Shown here in pieces: positions 1 through 7,295 of a stretch of 64,000 nucleotides of DNA. Positions within the stretch are counted from its first letter, which is position 1, and each line of letters opens with the position of its first letter. The translations under genes and the position numbers were made by a program. The stretch spans positions 1-64,000 of the forward strand of contig NZ_JACSPP010000017.1 of the NCBI RefSeq assembly GCF_014837065.1. The letters run 5' to 3'. The notes beneath the pieces were generated by a model. The model searched no databases. It saw only the letters and a program-made list of their open reading frames with translations, and was not told the origin of the DNA. Origin of the DNA: Phocaeicola intestinalis. GTDB taxonomy: Bacteria > Bacteroidota > Bacteroidia > Bacteroidales > Bacteroidaceae.

Positions 1-70
1 TCCGAACAGAGAAGTTAAGCTTCGTCACGCCGATGGTACTGCGTAACAGTGGGAGAGTAGGTAGCCGCCG
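1..70 (+). rRNA. rrf: 5S ribosomal RNA, 3' part
   Basis: The first 70 bases match the conserved 3' half of bacterial 5S rRNA, including the GAACAGAGAAGTTAAGC segment and the GGGAGAGTAGGT segment before the closing GCCGCC. The 5' part lies outside the window. It marks the end of an rRNA operon entering from the left and is followed at once by a hairpin terminator. Confidence 0.93.
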
Positions 71-74
71 TTTT

Positions 75-125
75 GGGATTCTCCTCCGGATATCAAACCG
101 GGGGAGGATCCCTTTCTTTTTTTGA
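75..125 (+). terminator. rRNA operon terminator
   Basis: GGGATTCTCCTCC pairs with GGGGGAGGATCCC across a short loop, followed by a T-rich run. It lies directly after the 5S gene, where an intrinsic terminator is expected. Its T-run overlaps the -33 element of the next promoter. Confidence 0.85.
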
Positions 126-152
126 GATTATGCATTTATTTTCTTATATTTG
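121..152 (+). promoter_or_regulatory. Bacteroidales-type promoter for marC
   Basis: TTTG (121-124), a 20-nt spacer and TATATTTG (145-152) fit the Bacteroidetes -33/-7 consensus. The expected start of transcription is near 158-160. This lies downstream of an in-frame ATG at 130 and so supports the ATG at 178 as the marC start. Confidence 0.7.
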
Positions 153-177
153 CCCAGACTTACTATTGAATTTTAAT

Positions 178-819
178 ATGGATACAATTCTGCCTTTTGC
201 ATTACTTTGTTTTACTTCCTTTTTTACATTAACTAATCCATTAGGAACTATGCCAGTATTTTTGACAATGACTAATGGACTGGAGGATAAAGAACGTAAA
301 CACATAGTGAAACGTGCCACTATTATTTCTTTTGTAATTTTGATGGCATTTACTTTTTTTGGTCAGTTCTTGTTTAAGTTCTTTGGTATTTCAACGAATG
401 GATTTCGTATAGCTGCCGGAATTATTATTTTGAAAATTGGGTATGACATGTTGCAGGCCCGTTATACTAATACGAAGTTGAAAGATGAAGAAATTAAGAC
501 GTATGCTGATGATATTTCCATTACTCCTTTGTCTATTCCGATGCTGTGTGGTCCTGGAGCTATAGCGAATGGTATTATTATGATGAGTGATGCAGATAGT
601 TGGGAATTAAAAGTGACGTTAGTGGCTGTTATTGCTATTGTCTATGTATTGACTTACATTATACTTTGTTTGTCAACTCGTCTAGTCAAGGTTATCGGAG
701 AAACTGGAAATAATGTGATGATGCGTTTGATGGGGCTTATATTGATGGTGATTGCCGTGGAATGTTTTGTGAGCGGTATGAAACCGATTTTGATAGATAT
801 CATTCAATCTTCTTTATAA
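178..819 (+). CDS. MarC family integral membrane protein
   Basis: A 213-residue, strongly hydrophobic protein with about six membrane segments. It shows MarC/UPF0056 family hallmarks: the N-terminal TLTNPLGTMPVF segment, and SITPLSIPMLCGPGAI, in which the family's PLAxPxLAGPGAI-type motif is recognisable. Its place is the inner membrane. The transported substrate is not established; an older link to multiple antibiotic resistance has not held up for the family. I chose the ATG at 178 because the promoter places the transcript start after the upstream in-frame ATG at 130. The stop lies 9 nt before the likely cls start, so the two genes are probably co-transcribed. Confidence 0.88.
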   Translation: MDTILPFALLCFTSFFTLTNPLGTMPVFLTMTNGLEDKERKHIVKRATIISFVILMAFTFFGQFLFKFFGISTNGFRIAAGIIILKIGYDMLQARYTNTKLKDEEIKTYADDISITPLSIPMLCGPGAIANGIIMMSDADSWELKVTLVAVIAIVYVLTYIILCLSTRLVKVIGETGNNVMMRLMGLILMVIAVECFVSGMKPILIDIIQSSL

Positions 820-828
820 GTGTTTTTT

Positions 829-2265
829 ATGATGGATGCGATTGTTTGGAGTGAAGTGCTCTGGAGTATATTCCGGATTCTTTATCTGGCAGTGATTGTG
901 ACTACTATATTTGTAGTCATTCTAGAAAATCGTAATCCGGTGAAAACCATGGCGTGGATACTTGTGCTTTTCTTTTTGCCGCTGGTAGGATTGGTGTTTT
1001 ATTTCTTTTTTGGAAGAAGTACACGTCGGGAAAGGTTGATAAGCAAGAAAGGCTATTCACGTTTGAACAAAAGGCCGATGGCAGAATATCAGGCGCAAGA
1101 GGCTTTTTATGACTTGAATAATAAAAATCCATTGATATCCTTTTTCCGGAAAATCAATAGTGCTTTGCCGTTTGATGGAAATCAAGTAGCGGTTTATACA
1201 GATGGATATGCGATGTTACAGGCATTGATGCATGAAATCGGTCAGGCAAAGCACCACATTCATCTCCAATTTTATATTTTTGAAGACGATTCGGTAGGAC
1301 GTTTGTTGCGGGATTTGCTGATAGATAAAGCACGTGAAGGAGTGAAAATACGCTTGCTGTACGATGATGTGGGTTGTTGGAAAGTAAATCCTTTGTTTTA
1401 TGATGAGATGATGTGTGAGGGAATTGAGGTACAGAGTTTTCTGAAAGTCCGTTTTCCCCGTTTTACCAGTAAGGTTAATTATCGGAATCACCGGAAGATA
1501 GCGATTATTGATGGGAAAGTAGGATTTATCGGAGGTATGAATATCGCCGAACGTTATTTGCGTGGATTTTCGTGGGGGATTTGGCGTGATACGCATGTGT
1601 GTGTCAAAGGAAAGGCTGTATATGGTTTGCAGACGGCATTTTTGACTGATTGGTTTGTTGTGGACCGGATGTTACTTACTTCTTCTGAGTATTTTCCGAA
1701 AATGGAATGGCAAGGCAACGTGGTGGCGCAGATTGTAACTTCGGAACCGGTTGGAGATTGGCACGACATTATGCAAGGGCTTATCAAGGCTTTGTGTTCT
1801 TCCAAACGGTATTTTTATATTGAGACTCCTTATTTGCTTCCTACAGAAGAAGTGGTGGTGGCATTGCAGACCGCTTCCCTTTCAGGGGTGGATGTACGGG
1901 TGATGTTGCCTAAGCGTGCGGATACGTATCTGACTCATAAAGGGTCTTTGTCTTATTTGGATGAATTGATGCGCGCGGGTGTTAAGGTTTATTTGTATAG
2001 GAAGGGCTTTTTGCATTCCAAACTATGGGTGTCGGATGATGAGTTTTCATCGGTCGGATCTACCAATATGGATTTTCGGAGTTTTGAGCACAATTTTGAA
2101 GCGAATGTCTTTTTTTATGATGTTGAAATGGCTTTGCGTCTGAAAGGAGTGTTTCTTGCCGACCAAAAGCATTGTCAGCTTTTGTCGCGCAAGTTATGGA
2201 GCCAGCGTTCATGGAAGAATAAGATAACCGAATCGGTTGTACGTTTGCTGGCTCCCTTGCTTTAG
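829..2265 (+). CDS. cls: cardiolipin synthase (phospholipase D family)
   Basis: A 478-residue membrane enzyme that joins phosphatidylglycerol molecules into cardiolipin. Two hydrophobic segments lie in the first 65 residues (PLDc_N-type anchor). Two HKD motifs follow: NHRKIAIID with GGMNIAERY, and HSKLWVSDD with STNMDFRSFEHNFEA. Length and domain order are normal for bacterial Cls. ATG ATG at 829/832 is preferred over an in-frame GTG at 820. It follows marC closely and overlaps the 3' end of the convergent rsmD by 4 nt. Confidence 0.93.
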   Translation: MMDAIVWSEVLWSIFRILYLAVIVTTIFVVILENRNPVKTMAWILVLFFLPLVGLVFYFFFGRSTRRERLISKKGYSRLNKRPMAEYQAQEAFYDLNNKNPLISFFRKINSALPFDGNQVAVYTDGYAMLQALMHEIGQAKHHIHLQFYIFEDDSVGRLLRDLLIDKAREGVKIRLLYDDVGCWKVNPLFYDEMMCEGIEVQSFLKVRFPRFTSKVNYRNHRKIAIIDGKVGFIGGMNIAERYLRGFSWGIWRDTHVCVKGKAVYGLQTAFLTDWFVVDRMLLTSSEYFPKMEWQGNVVAQIVTSEPVGDWHDIMQGLIKALCSSKRYFYIETPYLLPTEEVVVALQTASLSGVDVRVMLPKRADTYLTHKGSLSYLDELMRAGVKVYLYRKGFLHSKLWVSDDEFSSVGSTNMDFRSFEHNFEANVFFYDVEMALRLKGVFLADQKHCQLLSRKLWSQRSWKNKITESVVRLLAPLL

Positions 2266-2795
2266 TGAAAAAATGAGAAGTTTACGCTTCCATAGTGCCG
2301 GTGTTCGGTGAAGTGCGGATGGCTTTCAAAGTTCAGGTTCTTTCCATGTTCCAAAACGAAAAGTCCGTCGGGTTTGAGCAGATTGTATTCGAATATCTTG
2401 TCTGGGATGCTTTCTAATTCCGGTAAAGCGTAGGGAGGGTCAGCAAAGATAAAATCGAATTGTTCCTTGCATTTACTGATGTATTTGAATACGTCACCTC
2501 GTATGGTCTTGCATTTGTCGGTCTTTATATCGCTCATGATTTTGCAGATAAAGGCATAGTGTTGAGGGTCTTTTTCTACTGATACGACTTTGTCGCATCC
2601 TCTTGACAAAAGCTCAATACTGATGCTTCCAGTTCCTGCAAACAGGTCGAGTGCCGTTACGTTGTTTTCGAAATCGAAATGATTGTTTAAGACATTGAAA
2701 AGGTTTTCTTTGGCAAAATCGGTAGTAGGACGAGCCTTGAAAGTATGGGGCACATCGAACCTCCGGTGTTTGTAGATTCCACTGATTACTCGCAT
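2262..2795 (-). CDS. rsmD: 16S rRNA (guanine966-N2)-methyltransferase RsmD
   Basis: A 177-residue SAM-dependent methyltransferase acting on 16S rRNA of the small subunit. Visible motifs are MRVISGIYKHRR at the start, the SAM-binding ALDLFAGTGSISIE, and the catalytic FADPPY of N2-guanine/N6-adenine methylases. Its start overlaps the end of the upstream DUF3822 gene by 10 nt, so the two genes form an operon with coupled translation. Its 3' end overlaps that of cls. Confidence 0.95.
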   Translation of the reverse strand: MRVISGIYKHRRFDVPHTFKARPTTDFAKENLFNVLNNHFDFENNVTALDLFAGTGSISIELLSRGCDKVVSVEKDPQHYAFICKIMSDIKTDKCKTIRGDVFKYISKCKEQFDFIFADPPYALPELESIPDKIFEYNLLKPDGLFVLEHGKNLNFESHPHFTEHRHYGSVNFSFFH

Positions 2796-3613
2796 ATAAA
2801 TAAAGATTGAATATCAAACGGAATCGTTTCCAGCGAAGTGTCGGAAGACTGCTGGAGTTCCGCCTGAGGGTTGTTGATTATGAATATTTTCCGGATGAAT
2901 TGTCGGAGGAAACTAATTTGTCCGTGCAGTTCCTCTTTCGTAAGCCCTGTGAGATGCAGTTCATCTTTTTCTGTATCATAGTCTAATTGTTTCCAGATAT
3001 TCAGCAGGTAATACGAACGGTCTTCATTGGTGCTTATCGGATAGGTATTGGCAAGTTGTAATCTGCCGTTAGAGAAACAGAATACTTCCATATTGTCGGC
3101 ATGTATATTGGCATATATTTGCTGTGTTTGTCTTTGACGATTTTCTTTGGTAAAGTATTCTATCTGAGGGCTTACTGTAGCAAAAAAACGTGCACGAGGA
3201 AAATGCTCGGACAAAAATACGTGGGTTAGTTTGTCAATAGAGAACAATACTACCACATTACTGTTGCCCAGGATGTTGCATAAAACGATTTCATTGTTCT
3301 GTTTGGGTACGTTTTGGTAGAAAAGCATTTCCATTTGTTCGTCTTCGAAGAGTTCGAGGGGAACGGTAGTATACCGTAAAGTATGTATCAGGATGTTGGT
3401 TTGATGGTATATAACGTTCAGCTCAGGAGTTTGAGACAGGAAACCTTTTACATTGGCTGCCATCGAACGTTGCACGTTTACTGCGGTATGCTGGAAATAG
3501 ATATGGCTTGCATCTGCCGGATGATAGGTTGCAAAAGAAAATCCCTCCGGACTGAGTCGGATAGAGAGAGTTTGGAATTCCGGTTGAGTCTGGTTGGTAT
3601 CTTTTTCTGGCAT
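2786..3613 (-). CDS. DUF3822 family protein
   Basis: A 275-residue protein with no signal peptide or membrane segment, so probably cytoplasmic. The sequence resembles the DUF3822 family found next to rsmD in Bacteroidetes; its function is unknown. I chose the ATG at 3613 (MPEKDTNQTQ). The frame stays open upstream to 3688, but that extension is Lys/Arg-rich and would run into the region opposite the helicase gene. The link to rsmD is by overlap only; a role in rRNA modification would be a guess. Confidence 0.8.
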   Translation of the reverse strand: MPEKDTNQTQPEFQTLSIRLSPEGFSFATYHPADASHIYFQHTAVNVQRSMAANVKGFLSQTPELNVIYHQTNILIHTLRYTTVPLELFEDEQMEMLFYQNVPKQNNEIVLCNILGNSNVVVLFSIDKLTHVFLSEHFPRARFFATVSPQIEYFTKENRQRQTQQIYANIHADNMEVFCFSNGRLQLANTYPISTNEDRSYYLLNIWKQLDYDTEKDELHLTGLTKEELHGQISFLRQFIRKIFIINNPQAELQQSSDTSLETIPFDIQSLFICE

Positions 3614-3713
3614 ATTCTTTCTTCTTTTTGCGTTTTTTGGTTTATATTCGTGTATAAAAATATGACTTCTGTTTTTAAGAGTGGACAAAGTTACTAAAAT
3701 TTATAGGATAAGT

Positions 3714-5132
3714 ATGCTGAACATCAAATTATTGGATCAGATAAAGCAAAATTTCTTTAATAAGCCAACTTCCGGGCAAGAATTAACGATGAATTTGTTC
3801 GTTGATTTTCTTCTCTCCTCTCAACCGGATACCGTTTTCTTGTTGAAAGGATATGCTGGAACAGGAAAAACCAGTCTGGTAAGTGCATTGGTGAGAACTC
3901 TTGACGGGATGAAGCAGAAATGTATATTGCTGGCTCCTACGGGGCGGGCGGCCAAAGTATTCGCGCTTCACTCCGGACATCCGGCTTACACCATCCACCG
4001 GCGTATTTACCGCCAGCGTACTTTTTCGAACGAGATGGATAATTTTACGATGAATGTCAATCTGCACCAGCACACGTTGTTCATTGTGGACGAAGCCTCG
4101 ATGATATCCAATCTGGGCTTGTCGGGAAACGTGTTCGGGAGCGGACGCTTGCTGGACGACCTGATACAATATGTATATGGCGGGCAAGGGTGTAGGTTGG
4201 TGTTGGTGGGCGACACCGCCCAGCTGCCTCCTGTAGGCGAAGAAGAGAGTCCGGCACTCTCGGCAGATGTGTTGAGAGGGTATGGGTTGGAGGTCGTAGA
4301 GCAGGAGCTGACGCAAGTAGTCCGGCAGGAGTCGGAGTCGGGCATCTTGTACAATGCCACTTGCCTGCGCCGGAAAATGGCGGAAGAGTTTTCCGGAGAG
4401 CTTCCCCACATACGGGTAGAGGGATTTCCTGATGTGCGTGTAGTGCCGGGGAGCGAACTGATAGAGACCCTCAACACCTGTTATGGGCGCGAGGGAATGG
4501 ACGAAACCATCGTGATTTGCCGTTCGAACAAGCGGGCTAACCTTTATAACCAGGGAATACGGAATACGATTCTTTATCGTGAGGATGAATTGAATGCGGG
4601 CGATATCCTGATGGTGGCGAAGAACAATTATTTTTGGGGAGCCGATGTCAAGGAACTGGATTTTATCGCCAACGGGGATATAGCCGTGGTACGCCGGGTG
4701 CGCCGGGTGCACGAGATGTATGGATTCCGTTTTGCCGATGTGCTTCTTGCGTTTCCTGATTACAACGATATTGAGCTGGAGGTGAAAATCCTGCTTGATA
4801 CGCTCCATACCGATGCGCCGGCATTGCCCAAAGAGCATGCCGACCGTTTGTTTCATGCCGTGCTCGAAGATTACCAGGATATTACCACGAAAGCGGGGCG
4901 GATGAAGAAGATAAAGGCAGACCCGTGGTATAACGCTTTGCAGGTGAAGTATGCATACGCCGTAACGTGCCACAAAGCGCAGGGCGGACAATGGCAAAAC
5001 GTGTTCATCGATCAGGGGTATCTGACCGAGGATATGGTTTCGCCCGATTATTACCGCTGGCTTTATACGGCAATTACGCGTGCTAAAGGAACTTTGTATT
5101 TGGTGAACTGGCCTGAGAGCCAAAAGGAATAA
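3714..5132 (+). CDS. RecD-like superfamily 1 DNA helicase / AAA ATPase
   Basis: A 472-residue protein with SF1 helicase motifs: Walker A GYAGTGKTS near residue 50, Walker B VDEASMIS near 125, LVGDTAQLPPVG, and a C-terminal UvrD_C_2 segment VTCHKAQGGQW before a TAITRAKGTLYLV box. It is shorter than RecD2 and lacks its N-terminal HhH region. It resembles the stand-alone ATP-dependent RecD-like helicases of Bacteroidetes, probably used in DNA repair or replication-fork processing. The ATG at 3714 is preferred over a GTG at 3681 because MLN plus the following residues looks like the family start. It is transcribed divergently from the DUF3822-rsmD pair. Confidence 0.87.
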   Translation: MLNIKLLDQIKQNFFNKPTSGQELTMNLFVDFLLSSQPDTVFLLKGYAGTGKTSLVSALVRTLDGMKQKCILLAPTGRAAKVFALHSGHPAYTIHRRIYRQRTFSNEMDNFTMNVNLHQHTLFIVDEASMISNLGLSGNVFGSGRLLDDLIQYVYGGQGCRLVLVGDTAQLPPVGEEESPALSADVLRGYGLEVVEQELTQVVRQESESGILYNATCLRRKMAEEFSGELPHIRVEGFPDVRVVPGSELIETLNTCYGREGMDETIVICRSNKRANLYNQGIRNTILYREDELNAGDILMVAKNNYFWGADVKELDFIANGDIAVVRRVRRVHEMYGFRFADVLLAFPDYNDIELEVKILLDTLHTDAPALPKEHADRLFHAVLEDYQDITTKAGRMKKIKADPWYNALQVKYAYAVTCHKAQGGQWQNVFIDQGYLTEDMVSPDYYRWLYTAITRAKGTLYLVNWPESQKE

Positions 5133-5140
5133 AAAAGAAG

Positions 5141-5222
5141 TGCGCCTGATAGGACTCGAACCTACACGTCTCACGACACCAGATCCTAAGTCTGGCGCGG
5201 CTACCAATTACGCCACAGGCGC
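5141..5222 (-). tRNA. tRNA-Leu (anticodon UAG)
   Basis: The minus strand reads GCGCCTG at the 5' end, pairing with CAGGCGC near the 3' end before discriminator A. The anticodon stem is CCAGA/TCTGG with loop CTTAGGA, giving UAG. There is a long variable arm, typical of tRNA-Leu, and a GGTTCGAGTCC T-arm. CCA is not encoded. Length is 82 nt. Confidence 0.96.
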
Positions 5223-5251
5223 ATGTCCATGTTAAAATGGAATTGCGGGTG

Positions 5252-5283
5252 CAAAGATAAGGCTTATTTTCGAAATCGCCAAA
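5252..5283 (-). promoter_or_regulatory. promoter of tRNA-Leu
   Basis: On the minus strand TTTG (5283-5280), a 20-nt spacer and TATCTTTG (5259-5252) form a full Bacteroidales promoter. Transcription would start near 5246, about 24 nt before the tRNA. Confidence 0.75.
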
Positions 5284-5299
5284 TCTTTGTGTGAAATTT

Positions 5300-5360
5300 C
5301 ACTACAGAGGTGGGTCACTACAGAGGTGCATAGAAACCATTTCCGGTAGAAACCATTTCC
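5300..5360. repeat. two adjacent 16-bp tandem duplications
   Basis: CACTACAGAGGTG occurs at 5300 and 5316, and AGAAACCATTTCC at 5332 and 5348. Both pairs have 16-bp spacing and both are separated by GGT. They sit between the tRNA-Leu promoter and the stop codon of the S41 protease gene. Confidence 0.85.
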
Positions 5361-6374
5361 TTATTGTCCTTTCAGCACCCGGCATGCCGTTTCTATCATG
5401 GTGTCTTTCCCCTGGGCGATGTCTTCGCTGGTCATGTCTACTTTCACGTCAGGGTCGATACCGAATTCCAGGTGGTTCATTTCGGGGTCGAGCATCGGGC
5501 TGGCAGAGAAACGGATGGACCAGCCGCAGGGGATTTCCGATGAGAAGGGAAGCCCTGAGCCTCCGCCTGTCTTGTCACCTACAAGGGTCACGTTGGGGAA
5601 CTGGTTCATGCTGTTCACAAAATCGTTGGTGGCGCTATAGGCACGGCGGTTGGTGAGCACTACCACCGGCTTTTGCCACCGGATGCCGTCCGAAGGCTCG
5701 ATGTAGACAGGTTTAGGGTCGGAAAAATCATCGTGGGCAGGTCCCGTCTTGTGGTACATATAGCCTACAAGCACCCGCTCGTTGGTGAAACGTGCCGCCA
5801 GTTTTTGTGCCGTGGTCAGGTTTCCGCCTCCGTTATCCCGTACATCTACAATCAGTCCGTCGCATACGGCAAGCGAGTTCAGGGTCTGGTCCAGATTTCC
5901 GTCTCCAATGCCGTTCGAGAAACTTTCGCAATAGATGTAGCCGATGTTGTTTTCCAGTATCGACCAGGTAATGCCCGACGAGTTCACGTAGTCTTTTCCC
6001 AGGTAATTGCTCTGGATGCTGTCACTGAAATTATGGGGGAAGGCGTCAAACCATGCGCGGTATTGCGATGTGCCGATGGAACTGGACAGGTTGACATGCC
6101 CGTCCCTCAGCTCGTTCACCATGTCCGAGAGCACTTCGTAGAGGTTTTCCCACGTCATGTCGGACGTGATGCGCTGGGCGTAGCGGGTGTGCACTTCGTC
6201 CCAGTCCAGCCCGTATTCTTCGTGCTTGTATTCCAGAAAGCAATATTGTTCGTCAATGATTTTCCATAGGGACTCGAAGTTCGACTCGGGCGTATTGCCT
6301 GATATGTCTTCGCGGATGCAGGAGGCGAACAATGCCTGCACGGTAATGCATAGGTAGAGGATATATTTTCTCAT
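5361..6374 (-). CDS. S41 family peptidase lipoprotein
   Basis: A 337-residue predicted lipoprotein (hydrophobic start then ALFASC, lipid Cys near residue 19) of the C-terminal-processing peptidase family. The Tsp/CPP-like core includes GLIVDVRDNGGGN and the serine region VLTNRRAYSATNDF, where Ser of YSA is the likely nucleophile, then TGGGSGLPFSSEIPCGW. No obvious PDZ domain is seen between the N-terminal helical region and the catalytic core. It would act in the periplasm or at the outer membrane on unknown protein substrates. It begins 3 nt after DUF3316 and is the last gene of the parC operon. Confidence 0.85.
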   Translation of the reverse strand: MRKYILYLCITVQALFASCIREDISGNTPESNFESLWKIIDEQYCFLEYKHEEYGLDWDEVHTRYAQRITSDMTWENLYEVLSDMVNELRDGHVNLSSSIGTSQYRAWFDAFPHNFSDSIQSNYLGKDYVNSSGITWSILENNIGYIYCESFSNGIGDGNLDQTLNSLAVCDGLIVDVRDNGGGNLTTAQKLAARFTNERVLVGYMYHKTGPAHDDFSDPKPVYIEPSDGIRWQKPVVVLTNRRAYSATNDFVNSMNQFPNVTLVGDKTGGGSGLPFSSEIPCGWSIRFSASPMLDPEMNHLEFGIDPDVKVDMTSEDIAQGKDTMIETACRVLKGQ

Positions 6375-6377
6375 GGT

Positions 6378-7295
6378 TTAAAACGGAGTTATTTTAGGTG
6401 GCGTGGTCATGTGTTTCTTTCCATGGAACAGGTACAGATTGCGCACGACGCCTATCATGAAATCGTGCGAGTAGGTATGGCTTTTCAGGTTGTTTACCTT
6501 TGCTTGCTGGAGGTCGCATACGTAGCCCACACGCATCACCGTGTTCCCTACCGGGAAGTCGAGGGTAAGGAGCTGGCGCAGGGACGGGTTGTTGTGCAGG
6601 GAGGTGAACACTACGTTCCGTCCTCCGTTGCCCAGCGAGAATATTTCGTAATACGATTCGCCGAACTCAGGCGAGAACATCACGCCCAGCAGGGGCAGGT
6701 TCGCTTGCCAGCGTACCGTGAGCGGATAGTTCTTGATGCGGAACCGGTAGATGAGCATCCCTGATGCCCCTAAGCCCCCGTAGGCTTTTGCCTGGGCAGG
6801 GTTGTTCGAGTTGCGCCGGTTGTATACAACGCCTGCATTGAGGTCGAGCATGGGGCCGAAAAGTATCTTCAGTCCCTTGGCAGGGCGGAACTGGTAATGC
6901 AGGGCATAGTTCCAGTTCACCAGACCGCCATACGTATGGTTGGTTTGCGAAATGTTTTCGGTGTACGAGGCATGTAGCTGGAACAGGTTTTGCGCCGAAA
7001 CGTTCCCGTCCATCAGGCGGGTCATCCGCATCGTTTCGTAGGCGAAGCGCACTTCTGGACCTTCGTATTCCAAGGGCGAGAGATAGGTCTCGAATGTGTT
7101 GTTGTGTCCGGCTCCTATCATCACCGAGCGCATCACGTGGCGTGTGGCTTGCAGGGAGTCTTGCGCTTGGATACGGGTCGGAAGGCAGGTTAAGACTATC
7201 AGAATAAAAACACAGAGGCGCAGAGGCACAGAGGCTTTATTTTTTATTCTCAGTGTCTTTGTGTCTCTGTGTTCGATATAAATCAATGTTTTCAT
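6378..7295 (-). CDS. DUF3316 family exported protein
   Basis: A 305-residue predicted outer-membrane or periplasmic protein resembling DUF3316. It is rich in alternating aromatic beta strands (YGGLVNWNYALHYQFRP; FMIGVVRNLYLFHGKKH), consistent with a small beta-barrel. The start codon overlaps the parC stop as ATGA, which fixes the start at 7295 and suggests translational coupling. The long N-region (about residues 8-32) is encoded by an intergenic-type CACAGAGG inverted repeat (7209-7273), which contributes part of the hydrophobic core of the signal peptide; cleavage is likely after RIQA near residue 44. Function unknown. Confidence 0.8.
   Translation of the reverse strand: MKTLIYIEHRDTKTLRIKNKASVPLRLCVFILIVLTCLPTRIQAQDSLQATRHVMRSVMIGAGHNNTFETYLSPLEYEGPEVRFAYETMRMTRLMDGNVSAQNLFQLHASYTENISQTNHTYGGLVNWNYALHYQFRPAKGLKILFGPMLDLNAGVVYNRRNSNNPAQAKAYGGLGASGMLIYRFRIKNYPLTVRWQANLPLLGVMFSPEFGESYYEIFSLGNGGRNVVFTSLHNNPSLRQLLTLDFPVGNTVMRVGYVCDLQQAKVNNLKSHTYSHDFMIGVVRNLYLFHGKKHMTTPPKITPF
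7209..7273. repeat. CACAGAGG-type inverted repeat inside DUF3316
   Basis: AACACAGAGGCGCAGAGG at the left and CTTTGTGTCTCTGTGTT at the right are imperfect inverted arms around a T-rich centre. Related scraps (CGCAGAGATGCAGAAGCACAGG near 10003-10025; CTCTGTGACTCTGTG near 41410) lie in intergenic DNA. This copy is within coding sequence. Confidence 0.7.

Noticed and set aside
3783..5207. 474-codon minus-strand frame opposite the RecD-like helicase
   Set aside because: Shadow of the helicase gene; it also runs through the tRNA-Leu gene, which a real gene would not.
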